A stretch of 64,000 nucleotides of DNA from Vandiemenella viatica (GCA_031002005.1 JARYHS010008074.1:179514494-179578493), one strand, 5' to 3'; shown: positions 25,478 through 36,982, counted from the stretch's first letter. A program made the numbers and translations. Notes: a model not told the origin generated them from the letters alone.

Positions 25478-25966
25478 TGTAGTTCGCGAACGAACAAGTT
25501 CGGAAGAGCGCTCGCAAAGGCGAACCACGCGAACTAGTTCCCAGATCTATCGCTCCTTAGTTCCTTAATTCGTTCGATACTTTTCAGAAGACCGACTTTT
25601 GTTTTAGGTTATTTATTACTATGTCGTCTAAAAATAAACACAGTCCCTTTTGACACATTTCACTCAAGACACACAGATATAAAAAGAAAAAACCTGTTCA
25701 ACATTAATAATCATTGCAGAAGTCACAAACGGAAATTTAACGAGAAATGTTATTACAAAACACGCTTTGATCCCATCAACAATTAAAAGACAACCACCGA
25801 TAAGGACAACTATCATAATAAACTAACGAGCGCATGCAGTAGAAGTAGCAATGCACGCGAACGATCTGTCTTTCTGGAATTCGAGAGGGAAGTGATCTAG
25901 TTCACTAAGGACCTGCGAACTAAACTGAGCGCTTCCGGTCGCGAACTATCATGTGTAAGTCTACTA
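25478..25966. mobile_element. Non-autonomous TIR element (hAT-like ends), copy 1
   Basis: The left end TAGTTCGCGAACGAAC...GGAAGAGCGCTC and the right end GAGCGCTTCCGGTCGCGAACTA are imperfect inverted repeats around about 440 bp of AT-rich, non-coding interior. The related right half at 27310-27490 shows that it is an interspersed family. hAT affiliation is a guess from the end sequence; I could not fix the target duplication. Confidence 0.55.
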
Positions 25967-25979
25967 GTTAATCCATCAC

Positions 25980-27309
25980 CATTCGCCGCTAGGGTTACCA
26001 ACATATTTTCGGTTGATTATAGTATTTTTTTTAGAATAAGCTATAAAAATATGGTACATTCAAAAAATACGAAAGAGTAGAATACGATAAAACGTATGTT
26101 TTCTTACTATTTTATTTTTTAAGCTATATTTTTGCTCTTCTTCCATTTTTAATTTTTTTTTTTGTATACAGTAAAATTGTCGTATGCACTATCGCATTCA
26201 GTTTTTAAATTAATGTCGATCAAAAGCTCATTTTATATGAATGAAATACTTTTTTTTTACCAAGTTTCGTGTAATACTGTTATTTCAGAGTAAAGTTCGT
26301 TCACTTTAATAGTCATTTTTTTCTCGTAAATTTAGAACTTCTAATATTGTCTCACAGTCTTAAAATGAAACATTGTGTTTTAAATTTAATTTTTGGATTT
26401 TGTATAGCCAATTGCTTTAACTAAAATCTAACCATTGATTAAGATACCCCTAACATTTATCAATGAATAATAGAAAATTATTTTTAATATTATTACTTTC
26501 TGTATAGAATTGGGATTCTAAGGACTTTTTCTTGTTTTCTTAACCAAAGAAACAGTCTCTTTTCATTTTTCCAGCGCTGATTTTAAAGTTGACATAATAT
26601 AATACTTATCTTTGTGGCGTTATTACTTTCCAGTTGTTTAACATCTATATATATGTAAGTTATTTAAGAAATGGCTCGCAAAATTCAAAAAGATTTTAAC
26701 TTTTGTTTGATCATCAGTTTCATTCGTCGTCAAAATATTTTGAATGTGTGTTGGATAATCCTCTCGTATACTAATAAAATAATCGCTCAATGACTTCCAA
26801 TTAACTGGAAATTGACGCTCTTTCGTTATTGCTACCACTTTCCATAACGAATTCAATTTAATTAAATATCAAAAGAAAGAACAGCTTCTAAGTGAAAATA
26901 ATTAACGAAACAAAAACAAGTCAAAGACAGATACACGAGCAAACATTTGTTTGATTTTGTCAGTTTTGACATTACATAACATTTCTGAAGGGGCATTTAG
27001 GTAAACGCATATCACATTATTCAAAAGATATATCAATGAGCCTTCACAGATTTTACAAAGGGAGGAATTTGTTATTAGTTTCTAAGTTGAAAATAAATAA
27101 ATTCATTTAAAAATTAATATCCTACGAATGTACGTAAGATAAAAATTAAAAACAGAACAGTTGAATGACCTATTTTACCCATTTGTGCGAAGGACAATGA
27201 GCACTTTGGTTTATCGGCGGTCACTGATCATGACAATGTCATTTGAAAGGTCTATTTTAAGTAACAACTTTTGTTAAGAAGGTCATATTAAATTCTATTT
27301 AGAAACGAC
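25980..27309. other. AT-rich intron segment, nothing recognised
   Basis: Very AT-rich with T tracts at 26028, 26150 and 26250. The open frame at 26638-26856 (minus, 72 residues) lies outside any supported exon and shows no receptor motif. Confidence 0.4.
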
Positions 27310-27490
27310 AAAAAATGATTAAACTATCATAACAAACAAAATAGCGCGTGAAATAGCGGTAGCAAGGCGACCGAACGATCTGTTTCTCTGAATTCGAGAC
27401 GGGAACTAACGAACTGAAAGAGCGACCTAATTCGCGAGAGAGCTGCGAACTAAACTGAGCGCTTCCAGTGGGAACTATTATGCGCAAGTC
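27310..27490. mobile_element. Non-autonomous TIR element, right-end fragment
   Basis: GAACGATCTGT, GAATTCGAGA, TGCGAACTAAACTGAGCGCTTCC and GGAACTAT follow the same order as the right 110 bp of the element at 25478-25966. It ends 74 bp from the donor site of the receptor exon at 27565-27752, inside the following intron. Confidence 0.55.
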
Positions 27491-27564
27491 TACATGTGAG
27501 AGCAGTGAGCGTGTGGTATATACCGGTTCACGTGTGCTGTTAGCTTGCCTAGTGTTTTATATAC

Positions 27565-27752
27565 CTGTCCCTCCCATGCGAGCAGGAGCCCCGAGTCGAG
27601 CAGGCGGTCTATGAGGGCGTCCAGCAGGGGCAGGTGCGGCCAGCCCTTGCGCACCACCACGTTGCTGCGTTCCCAGTAGATGTCCTCCTTCATCGGCCTC
27701 AGCCACCGGCTAGCCGCCTCCTCATCTATGTAGTCCCCGACAGCGAAGTGAC
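27565..27752 (-). CDS. Ionotropic receptor, penultimate coding exon (S2 lobe)
   Basis: This exon encodes the second half of the S2 ligand-binding lobe. The acceptor TTATTTGCGCAG precedes GT, which completes the Gly codon begun by the previous exon. The join reads ERLPAG-HFAVGDYIDE, continuing into MKEDIYWERSNVVVRKGWPH, then LLDALIDRLLDSGLL and LAWEGQ. The donor is CAG/GTATAT, phase 0, matching the last exon. The segment ending in a WE(G/x)Q-type motif before the final membrane helix is standard in insect IRs, where it forms the C-terminal helices of the S2 lobe. The exon is GC-rich against an AT-rich intron. Length 188 nt. The upstream intron is 18.9 kb and holds both autonomous and dead transposons. 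Confidence 0.93.
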
Positions 27753-28297
27753 CTGCGCAAATAACACAATCACAGTCTTATTCGAGTACAAAGTGCCGAT
27801 AATTATTTGGTACCCATTTTTGACTCCGTACAACTTGCAGAAATAGGTATATTACCCATCATATCCAAATCTATCTGTATACACGTATGACTGCTGTTAG
27901 TCAGTGCTACCTTTTATTATGAAGTTACTTCTATTTAAAAAAATTCGGGGTAAAATTGTTCGATTCTAATTAGTTACAAGCATTTCTGACTCGTTACGCG
28001 AATAATAACACAGAATACTATGTGTACATCTATCCGTCTTTAGAGTAGTTACGTTGGAGTGATAAGTTCAGGACGCATTCAAGTGATAATACAATGAATT
28101 AAGTAAAATGGTATGAGGTTGTGTAATATTCCAACAAAATTGCCGTAATATTGACTCCGATTGACAGGAATTTTTATGATAAAATGTTTAAATATACAAT
28201 TACAACGTATCTCGCAGATATTTACAGTGACACACATATCCCAGGCACTATGTTACCTGGTTCTCGTACCGCACGAACACTGCTGGTTCCATCTTAG
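27753..28297. other. Intron segment without recognised feature
   Basis: AT-rich beginning of the 18.9-kb intron on its exon C side. No motif seen apart from the acceptor described with the exon. Confidence 0.4.
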
Positions 28298-29365
28298 TGT
28301 TGTAAAAAAACAGTTTTTTTTCTGACGTGAAAAAAAGAACATGAAAAAAAAACCTGTGAAAAAAAACCATGGTTTTTTTTCTGGGACATGTTTTTTTTTC
28401 TTAACTACTAAATTTCACATTTTTTAAGGCATTTATCATTTAATATGACTGTTTTAGAGTTTATACTAAGTACTTATCTTACTTTTAAATCTACTATATC
28501 TTTCTGGTTCAGTAGAAAAAAAAATTACAAAAATATTGGTAACATTGACTGAAGTTTTCTATTACGAAAGGGGACTTCCCGAAAAGGCTAGGTTGCGTGA
28601 GAAGGAATCCCCGTTCGGCCGTTCCCCATTGTTTGGATTGATGCTCGCTATTTGAACTAGTGCTACCTACGAATCTTTTCAAAAAATTAGGAAATTTAAC
28701 TACGGTTTTTTGCCTCTTTTTATTACTTGTTGTGGTTTCCTTATATTCATATACTTGTTAAACTCGCAGCGTATAGTGATAATACTGAGTCATTGTCAGT
28801 AATTATGAATAATTTCCTTGAAACCATTGACGTAAACCAACGATTGAAAACAAATAAAGCTCCTATTTTGCATGATAACAGATTTAAATTCAAACTTAAA
28901 AGACCGTAATACAGAACTATTGGCGCCGTCTTCATTCACAGTGTGTACTTTGCTCACAATTAAAATTGCAATCTCAAAAGCTTTTGCATGCAATACAACC
29001 AGTAAAACAAAATGTAACTATTTCTGAAGTTATGGATCTAGAGGGGACAGAAGAAGAAACAGAAAATTCCAACTCCGACCGAACTAGTGTTGGTAGTACT
29101 GATACTAGTGAATGTGGTACCGACATAGAAGATGAATAAAAAATTATATTACCTATATAGATACATTTATGAATCATTATGTAAGATATGATTTAGTAAG
29201 GTTTAAAACACACATGTAAAATGTTAGTTCCATAAATAAAACTATAATTTATCAAATATATTGTTTTCTGAAAAAAAAAACAAATTTAGAAAAAAAAAAA
29301 CGAGGGTGCTAGGTTTTTTTTCATGTTTTTTTTTCACAAATCTGAAAAAAAATATTTTCTCTGGA
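28298..29365 (+). mobile_element. Element bounded by A/T-tract inverted repeats
   Basis: The left end has TTTTTTTTCTGACGTG, then A-run, GAACATG, A-run, CCT. The right end, reverse complemented, has TTTTTTTTCAGATTTGTG, A-run, ACATG, A-run, CCT. The two agree over about 45-55 bp, including the spacing of the homopolymer runs. Further A8/T8 tracts (28362-28400, 29270-29300) lie just inside. The interior has a short acidic coding relic at its 3' side. The ends alone could form long A/T-stepped hairpins. No superfamily assigned; no target duplication found. Confidence 0.5.
28942..29139 (+). pseudogene. Acidic C-terminal coding relic in the A/T-tract element
   Basis: The frame ends at TAA 29137-29139 and reads CVLCSQLKLQSQ, later VKQNVTISEVMDLEGTEEE, with a Ser/Thr/Asp/Glu-rich end (GSTDTSECGTDIEDE). 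A second frame at 28806-28909 (MNNFLETIDVNQRLK, NRFKFKLKRP) probably belonged to the same protein and is now separated by a frameshift near 28903. The acidic tail resembles ends of several transposase proteins, but no catalytic motif survives. Function unknown. Confidence 0.35.
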
Positions 29366-32274
29366 CCTAGGAAAACTATTTTTATTTTTTTTATGGCGAT
29401 GTCTCAGTTGCTGCAATTTATATGCCATTTCAATTCTTAACATCAGGTGTCTCCCCGCTGAGACATTTGAACTAGTGATAACGGCTGACAACAGTTCCAT
29501 ACCCCCTTTCTTCTTTTGCTGTATGACAGTCTCAATATTTCTCGCTCTCTTTAAAGACTGGCTCTTATTTCGTTGTCATTTTAGTTAAGTTTATTTTGCA
29601 GTTTTTAACTTTCATATAACTGTAAGTTTAAAATGTGTAGTTCAATTTATAACAATATAGAACGTTCCTTTCGGATATTACAATCGCATTTTAACACGCG
29701 TTGGCAAACATCTCGAAAATACTTTATAGATTCCGAAGTGTTTATATTACCTATTAGATTTCATTTCTAGGATTATATTAGTCTAACCGGTTTAGCAAAT
29801 GAGAAAGACAAATAGGGTGAGCATTGGATGCGAAAACCTATCTCCGCAAAAAAAAAAAAAAATCATTTTAGATCAGAAATATAGCACTTTACAAATCGAC
29901 TAGTTTCTCCGACTAATTTTTGGTTGAAATTCATTTCATTTCATTACTGATTGGAGCCTTGTACACATATTTCATGACCAAGTCCGATGGGTGATCGGTT
30001 AACGTTAAAATTCGAGATAATGTGACTACCATCTCCGGTCAAACCATCCATATTTAATACCTTTTTTGACAAAGAACCGGTGGTCAACAATGGTCTACAA
30101 TCAATAACTATGACTGTTGATAATGTTAAATAAAAATAAATGTAAAACATATCTTAGTTCTCTATTAAAAGAGGTGTACACATTTATAACTCACACACCA
30201 ACGAAGATTTTTTTTGTGATTTCAGTTAATTTGTTATGAAAAACAAACAATATAATTTTACCAAATATAAATACGGTACTTGACTGAGTTAATGGAATCT
30301 GTAACATCTGCAGATTCTACTTTTGTAATTTTTTCTGTTTAAACGCTAGAGGCCTACCTACGACAGATGGTCAGACAGCGCAAAATCAGCAGTAGGACTT
30401 CATTTTCCTTTCAATATTAAACCCTAAAAATTGATATCACAACTATAGTTGTATGGAATTTGCTTCAGATCTAGAATACAAATGAGATGGCTCAATCAAT
30501 TCATACATATTAATGAGAGCCTCTTCGTCTATAGGAGAAGCAGATCATCTGATTAAATGGAGAACCATATACGTAGGCCTATTTAAATCAAAGGATCATG
30601 GTAATTAAGGAGAACGACTTTGATACATCATATCCAACATCATGGAGCTGACACGTCTCGTGATAATATAAAACTTATGTGTTAAAGTTCATTTTTTATT
30701 AATAAGAAAGAATGAAATAAATATCTATTGTAAAAGACAATGCGAGTAGCAAGGAATTGTGCTCATTGGTGATTTGTTCTCGGGAATAATTTAATTCATA
30801 TTTTTTCGACCTTCGTTTTGTTATTATAAAAAAAACCTGTTAGACATGGTTCTTAATGGCTGTATAAGTTTCTCCCTTAACTCGACAACATTTAGTCTTT
30901 ACAGATAAGTAAGCTATTTACTCAATACGCAAAATTCCAATATCATTTCTCGGGTAAAAGAGAAAATACGTAACTCAGTGCAGTTGAAATTCAATTCAAT
31001 AAACATTATGTTATGGTCAGATTGATGCTAAAAATTGATAAATGTGGAAAGATTATTTTTTTATCGGAATAAACTTTCTGGAGATGGTTATGAATTAGTT
31101 ATGGACAGATCACATTTTCTTGCAGCGCTGCACCATTTCCTGCTGACCTCAAACTGACAGTCACTAATACAGTGAAGTTCTCAGTTCATCACAGCAGACT
31201 AAATCCAACGTGAATCAAATCAGAAGTAGTTACAGATCACTGAAAGTTAAACGATTAGCTGCTATTTGCTTTTGCATTCGCAAGTAAAACTCACGTTACA
31301 GAAGAATCTGGGAACTTGTCTGGTACTGCAGAGATTATCCACTTTTAAACTCATGGGGCATGAATTGTCATTAAACTCACAGAAAAAAACAAAAGAAATG
31401 AGATGTTGTGGAATATTATAAATATTTTATGACAAAAGTAACGTTTGTAAGAGCAGATTGCTTAAATATTTGAAGCAAGAAGAAATGAAAATTTTTACAT
31501 TAAACATAGTTATCACCTTAAAGGGAAAACACAAATTGTTATTATGAATTTCGGTCAGTGAAATCAATTGACGAATCAATTCAAAATTTCTGCATACGTA
31601 CTGTAAAATTATCAGCTTATGATTACGAAAAAACGTTTTAGCTCTCTCAGGTGGACCAATGTTTGCTTTTACGACTATCAATGCAGCAATATTCTGTGTT
31701 AACGGTCCATAGTAAATCAATGAGATTTTCAGGAAGTGTATAACTTTGCGCAGATACTGATATCGCTCTATCTGGAATTATCCATAAATTACGATCAGTA
31801 ATTCTCCTGAGTAATTGCAGATTTTTTATGTTGCCCTTATTCAATGTTTCATCAGTAATATGAGGAATTAATAACCAATTTTCAAGCTGAACGTCGTGTT
31901 TCAAATAGCTTCATAAATCTTCCTCAAGCCTCATTTATTTCCTACCATGTAGTTAACGAAATACTCGGACTGATAAATTTGACAACAATGTTTAAATTTG
32001 TATTCTAGATGGGAATGCAAAATTTCCATTCATACACGAGCTCATTTGTATTGCGTAATTAAAGAACTAAATTGAAAACAAAGGACGTTGCAGATTTGTG
32101 GAAACATATTTTGAAGGGTGGGCCGAAAATTGTATCAAAAAACATAATGTTGTTCTAGAAAAAAGCTAACTACATTTTTATGAATATTTAAAAATATGTA
32201 ATTTGAATTTAACTTATTGTCTCAAGCTCCTCATCCTCATGAATTCTATAAGCGAGAAAAATATTGTTTATATA
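29366..32274. other. AT-rich intron segment, nothing recognised
   Basis: About 2.9 kb of the large intron. Overlapping minus-strand frames at 31427-31904 look like AT-rich chance frames. An A-run of 15 occurs near 29849. Confidence 0.4.
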
Positions 32275-32762
32275 CAGGGTGTTACAAAAAGGTACGGCCA
32301 AACTTTCAGGAAACATTCCTCACACACAAACAAAGAAAATATGTTATGTGGACATGTGTCCGGAAACGCTTACTTTCCATGTTAGAGCTCATTTTAGTTT
32401 CGTTAGTATGTACTGTACTTCCTCGATTCACCGCTCGTATTGTGGACGGCTGTGATACAATACGCCATTCTCCAGGGCTGCATCAGCGCATCAGGGATTC
32501 CATGCGACGGAGGGTGGATGCATGTATCCTCGCTAACGGAGGACAGAACATTTCCTGTAACAAAGTGTTTGAAGTCACGCTGGTACGTTCTGTTGCTGTG
32601 TGTTTCCATTCCATGTTTAATGTGATTTGAAGAGAAGTAATAAAATGAGCTCTAACATGGAAAGTAAGCGTTTCCGGACACATGTCTACATAACATATTT
32701 CCTTTGTTTGTGTGTGAGGAATGTTTCCTGAAAGTTTGGCCGTACCTTTTTGTAACACCCTG
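32275..32762 (+). mobile_element. 488-bp element with 122-bp inverted repeats, TA flanks
   Basis: Left arm 32275-32396 and right arm 32641-32762 are reverse complements with only two or so mismatches. The outer sequence is CAGGGTGTTACAAAAAGGTA. TA lies on both sides, consistent with a Tc1/mariner-type target. The 244-bp middle retains the end of a coding region on the plus strand with QRIRDSMRRRVDACILANGG, a motif I associate with the C-terminus of DDE transposases of insect repeats. It therefore looks like an internal-deletion derivative of a larger element. Confidence 0.75.
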
Positions 32763-32783
32763 TATATCTTAATTTTAAAACAA

Positions 32784-33018
32784 TTTTTTTCCTTTGGTTC
32801 TACGTCGCTGCCGTCGAAGTCATTATACGCGGTAAAGGACTGGGAGCAACGATTGGAAAATAATTGGGCTCTGGCCTTTCGAAGCAACCATCCCGGCATG
32901 CGCCTGGAGTGATTTGGGTAAATCATTGAAAATCCAAATATGAATGGCCGGACGAAGACTCAAACCCGCGTCTTCCCGAATACACGGTCAGAGTGGTACC
33001 GAACACGCACCCCGCCCG
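32784..33018 (-). mobile_element. tRNA-derived SINE (family A) with target duplication
   Basis: Minus-strand copy next to the preceding element. TTAAAACAA at 32775-32783 is repeated at 33019-33027 and is a plausible target duplication. The unit holds the GCCTGGAGTGATTTGGGTAAA block and a decayed B-box region (plus strand GACTCAAACCCGCG). The A/T tail lies at the left edge. Confidence 0.65.
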
Positions 33019-33027
33019 TTAAAACAA

Positions 33028-33884
33028 GGTTTCATTCTCCTCCTTTCCCAATGAACATTTTGATTCTTTCGTTGTAATAAATTATCTGCAGGAAAGATAT
33101 GTCGCCTTGGAGCTATTATTGCATCTAATGCTTTAATATTTAATAGAATGCTTTAATGTATAATAAAATACTTTCCGTAACACTTCTATTTCTTAACGTT
33201 AAAAAAGTGCTACATCTGTCTGGTGATCCTGAAAAAAAAATTATTGTATGTAAAGGATGTAGATACGTATGAAGTAAATAGATGTTTCCTTCAGAGATTT
33301 TCATTCTATCTGAGGAATCCAATGTTCTTTTGAAACAATATTTGAGTGAAAACTTACGATTGTTTATCGGCTGTTACGTTAAAGTGATGACTCCATTTAT
33401 ATTGTAAACATCTATTTTTGTTACTTTCTGGTGGCGCTTAGCATTAGCTGGAAATGCAGCTTGATGCATTCATTTCATGCTCTCCAACCAAGTTAGAGCG
33501 ACTTAATGATCCAATTAGCGTTTGGAACTTGGTAGAGGAACATCCAACTCAGCTTCTAAGTCACTAGTGCAAGGGATGGGCGTTTAACTTGGTTCCCGTC
33601 GCATTAAAGTTGGAGAGTCTATGAGCCGATTAGTGTGAAGGAACAACTGCATGGAACGATCTATAAGGCATCAGTTTTGTTACAAAGTATTGTAATTTTC
33701 TGTGAATAAAAAATTCAATTATTTTTCCTGGACTCGTGCTATCTCGTAGAAGTAACAGGCAACAATTCAACCTCAATGTCTTCTTAACAGAAAATATTCT
33801 ATATTTTTAGATACCACAACTATATCGTACTTACGGTATAAATAGCATCACGAGGTTCACGCTGCGTCGAAATGCTTCTTCTTC
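33028..33884. other. Intron segment without recognised feature
   Basis: Mixed composition; no coding or repeat signal recognised. Confidence 0.35.
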
Positions 33885-33925
33885 TTCACGAAGTTTCGAC
33901 CAGGCCTTTGGTCGTCTTCAGGGGG
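33885..33925 (-). other. Hammerhead-like stem-loop
   Basis: The minus strand reads CTGAAGA, then a CGACC/GGTCG stem with loop AAAGGCCT, then AAACTTCG. CTGAAGA fits the CUGANGA core and GAAAC fits the second core strand, as in hammerhead motifs reported from Penelope-like retroelements. If the GAAA box is kept, one unpaired C is left between core and stem, so cleavage is doubtful. The motif at 2435-2467 has the same layout. Confidence 0.3.
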
Positions 33926-34004
33926 CTTAGCCGCCTATTGAGTCTGCTAGAGACTGAATTTGATATAAAAAACTCACTTCATTGTAACATTGCTACTATT
34001 TATA

Positions 34005-34252
34005 TTTTAATTTTTTTTACTTATGGCTTTACACCTCGTTGACGTCAAGGTCATTAGAAGCGGGATGGGACTGGGGACAGGGAACGGGAAGGAATTCGGT
34101 CATGGCCTTCTGAAGGAAGCATCCTGTCATTCGCCTGGATTGATTTGAGGAAACCATGGAAAACATAAATCTGGATGCCCGGACGGGGATTCGAACTGCC
34201 GTCCTCCCGAACGCGAGGCCAGAGCGTTAACCACTCACCAACCACGCTCGGC
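34005..34252 (-). mobile_element. tRNA-derived SINE (family A), good copy
   Basis: The plus strand shows GGGGATTCGAACTGCCG (reverse-complement B box), GAGCGTTAACCACTCACC (A-box side) and ACCACGCTCGG at the tRNA-like head. The body has GATTGATTTGAGGAAACCATGG, and the T-run near 34011 is the poly-A tail. CTATTTATA at 33996-34004 and 34253-34261 is a likely target duplication. The tail variant GGCTTTACACCTCGTTGACG is shared with the fragment at 23070. Confidence 0.8.
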
Positions 34253-34539
34253 CTATTTATAATTATTAATGAAATGTGAATGAATAAATATAACAAATAA
34301 TGATAGCCACTGTAGGTATACATGTACTTTATTCGACATCCATGTTATGAAAAATAAAACGTTAATCAACAAAAAGAAATCATCGAACAGAAAACTGTGT
34401 TTTTAAGTTTCATTGCCAGAAATGTGACCCTATCTATTAGTTTGAAAGGTACTGTTGAAAACTGAATTGATTTGAATGATTAATTGCGATATAGCGCATG
34501 CTTCGTTGCCAGTTTCCCTACTCATCTAATTACCCTTCC

Positions 34540-35060
34540 CTCAGTATTATTTTTATGACTGTCTTATACACTTCGAGTGTCAAATTTCCACCTTCCGTTT
34601 AATTTTAAGATTTTAATGTTTAATTCTTTCAGCGTTTTTAGTAAATTATTCACCCCCACCCTTAGTAACTTATTCCAATATCTGACACCCTTACCAACAA
34701 AAGAAAATTTTCCCACTCCCTTATGCACGAAATTGAGTGATTGCTGATGCCCATGGTCGTCTTTCCACGCAATGTTACTAAATTCTTCGACGAATATCCT
34801 TCAAAGCCCCGTCACCAACATACGCAATTTACACTCCCGGCACTCTCTTCTCCCTCCTCTTTTCTTCCAATAACTCATATCAGATACTGACTGGATCCTT
34901 CGTAATTTCCACAAATAATTCTAGCTGCTCTTCTTTGCGTGCCCTTGCTACCCAAAGTGTGAGTTCCAAACTACGCTACCATATTAAAGCAATGGTAAAA
35001 CCAAAGTGTTGTATCCCAATTCCCTAACTTATCATCAGCAGCTTTTAGTTTAACAAAGGA
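34540..35060 (-). mobile_element. LINE 3'-end relic
   Basis: TTCTTTCAGCGTTTTTAGTAAA followed by TTATTC..CCTTAGTAACTT and ACCAACAAAAGAAAAT aligns by eye with the 3' region of the LINE relic at 47190-47290. Further left-to-right, the minus strand gives RAARIICGNYEG, the counterpart of the RMAARFVSGNYRR segment there. Frames are broken throughout. Confidence 0.6.
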
Positions 35061-35350
35061 ATTCCGACAAAAATAATAATCATGTTGTCTGAAAAATCAG
35101 GTTTAGGCGAACAAATATTATAATAGGTAATTTGGGGAAGGACTATGTGTTTTTATCCTTCTCATGCAAACGTTTTATCACTTCTAGATAATATTTGTTA
35201 CTGAGTATCTTCCTCTCGTTGAAAAAAAAATGGTAATAACCAACGTTATTTTAAATGGAAAAAAGTTTAAATATTAACCGACACTAACAAATATTTTGCG
35301 ACACTTTGTAACCCATTTTAACGTAAATCTAAGAACATATATTCCTCCGT

Positions 35351-35608
35351 AGCCGGCCTCGGTAGCGTAGGGGCTAGAGCACTAGCTCCACGTGCCGAAG
35401 GTCGCCGGTTCGAATCCGGCCTCGGGCATGGATGTTTAAGTGTTGTGTGTCTGTGTGAATGTCCTGTCCGTCCTGTGGTGTCTATACATAGGAACATAAA
35501 AGCACAGGATAAACTAAAAAATTCACATGAAGAGATCATAAACACATTGAGCTGGCTGAACGGCTTAGTCGCCGAAAGCCATTAAAAAAATAATAATAAT
35601 AAAAAAAA
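35351..35608 (+). mobile_element. tRNA-derived SINE (family B) with 14-15-bp target duplication
   Basis: Starts AGCCGGCCTCGGTAGCGTAG with an A box (GGTAGCGTAGGGG). A clear B box GGTTCGAATCC lies at about 35408. The tail is GCCGAAAGCCATT plus an A/TAA-rich tract. ATATATTCCTCCGT at 35337-35350 is repeated at 35609-35622, a textbook retroposition duplication. It does not fold as a true tRNA (the ends do not form an acceptor stem). It is unrelated in body sequence to family A. Confidence 0.9.
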
Positions 35609-35623
35609 ATATATTCCTCCGTA

Positions 35624-36690
35624 CGGTGTGTTTACCAATTTCACATTAAATTTTAAATAATCTCTCTTTTAGGTTATCTGCCGCTGGGAGATATGTTGTG
35701 GAGCGTAGAAAACAAATTTTTGGAGAAATTTCGAAAACAATACGAGAAAAACAAATAAAAAATATTCTCTTGTGGGTAGGTAGTGCAGGAAACTCACGGA
35801 ACTGTAAGCTGCATTTACATTTATGCCACATTTAAACAGTTGATAAGGTTTGTGGATAGTTTCCGTGTACTGATTTATTTTAAATGCAGTCGCCGATGGA
35901 ATTAACTTGATACCAGCGTTCAATTACAAGAATTAGTTAGGAAATTTTCTTCTATAACGGTAGGAGTACAGTTTATCTTCATTTTTTACAATTCACTGTC
36001 AGGAATTAAATGTTGACTAATCGCTAATGACTATAGTTACTAAACTTTAAGTAGAATCGTCCCAAGAGAGTATATTTTTTGTTAGATGAATAGATTATTG
36101 CTGTTGGCCTAATCGACAAGTGCATAAGGTATGATTATACTGTTCATAGGAATCGAGGTCAGCTTCATTTACTTTCTCTCAAGTATTCGCGCAAGTCCTT
36201 ATTTTTGTAAACATATTTTTTGAACGAAAAAGATAGATAACCTGAAAATTCATTAGATACCGGAAACTTAAATTAAACGCATCGTTCCTTAATACTTTTC
36301 CTAATTCTACAAAAGGCGATGACTACCTTGTATAAAGATTAACAGGATTTTTTTGGGAAATCACGTTTAGGAGGCCAAATTGTCGTGATGGGTCATTTGG
36401 TGCTGTTGTCCTGAAGGACGATGTTTTTCTCCTTTCTCTTCATGCATACGTTTTATCACTTCTAGATAATATTCGTTACTAAGTATCTTCCTTTCACTGA
36501 AAAAATTCGTAATAACCAACATAATCTTAAATGGAGAAAAAACCAGGACTGTTGTTTTGCGAAGTTAGGGCATCTTTACAAAGCTTTATCCGTCATTCAT
36601 ATTGAACAAAGTATGAAGTCAAAAAGTTAACATGCATGCCATTAATTTCACTTGGTTATCATAAACTACTTTTTCCAGTTTAAATTACAT
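35624..36690. other. Intron segment, one short internal duplication
   Basis: No gene seen. The block TATCACTTCTAGATAATATT..GTTACT..GTATCTTCCT occurs at about 36449-36493 and at 35168-35213, with flanking similarity (AGGCGAACAAAT/AGGAGGCCAAAT). This points to a diverged interspersed repeat in the same orientation. Confidence 0.4.
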
Positions 36691-36940
36691 TTTTTTTTTC
36701 TTTTGCTTATGGTTTTATGCATAGTTGTTGCCGAGATCATTAGTGGTGGGAAGGGAATGAAGGCAATGAACAGAAAGGAATTCGAGTATGGCATTTTGAA
36801 GGAATCATCGGGCATTCGCCTGGAGTGAATTGGAGAAACTATGTAAATCTCAAATCTGGATAACCGGACGGGGATTCGAACCCGCGTTCTACCGAATGTG
36901 AGGCCAGAGCTTCACAGCTCACCCACTACGCTTGGTCTTT
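36691..36940 (-). mobile_element. tRNA-derived SINE (family A)
   Basis: The plus strand has GGGGATTCGAACCCGCG (B-box complement), CCAGAGCTTCACAGCTCACC and CCACTACGCTTGG at the tRNA-like head, the GCCTGGAGTGAATTGGAGAAAC block, and a T-run at 36691-36700 as poly-A tail. The target duplication is not obvious. Confidence 0.7.
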
Positions 36941-36982
36941 ATTCTGAAATTGTTAATAAAACAGCTTAACTGATATGTAAAT

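Noticed and set aside
35351..35425. Possible true tRNA gene
   Set aside because: A and B boxes are present, but the ends cannot form an acceptor stem, and the unit has target duplications and an A-rich tail, so it is a SINE.
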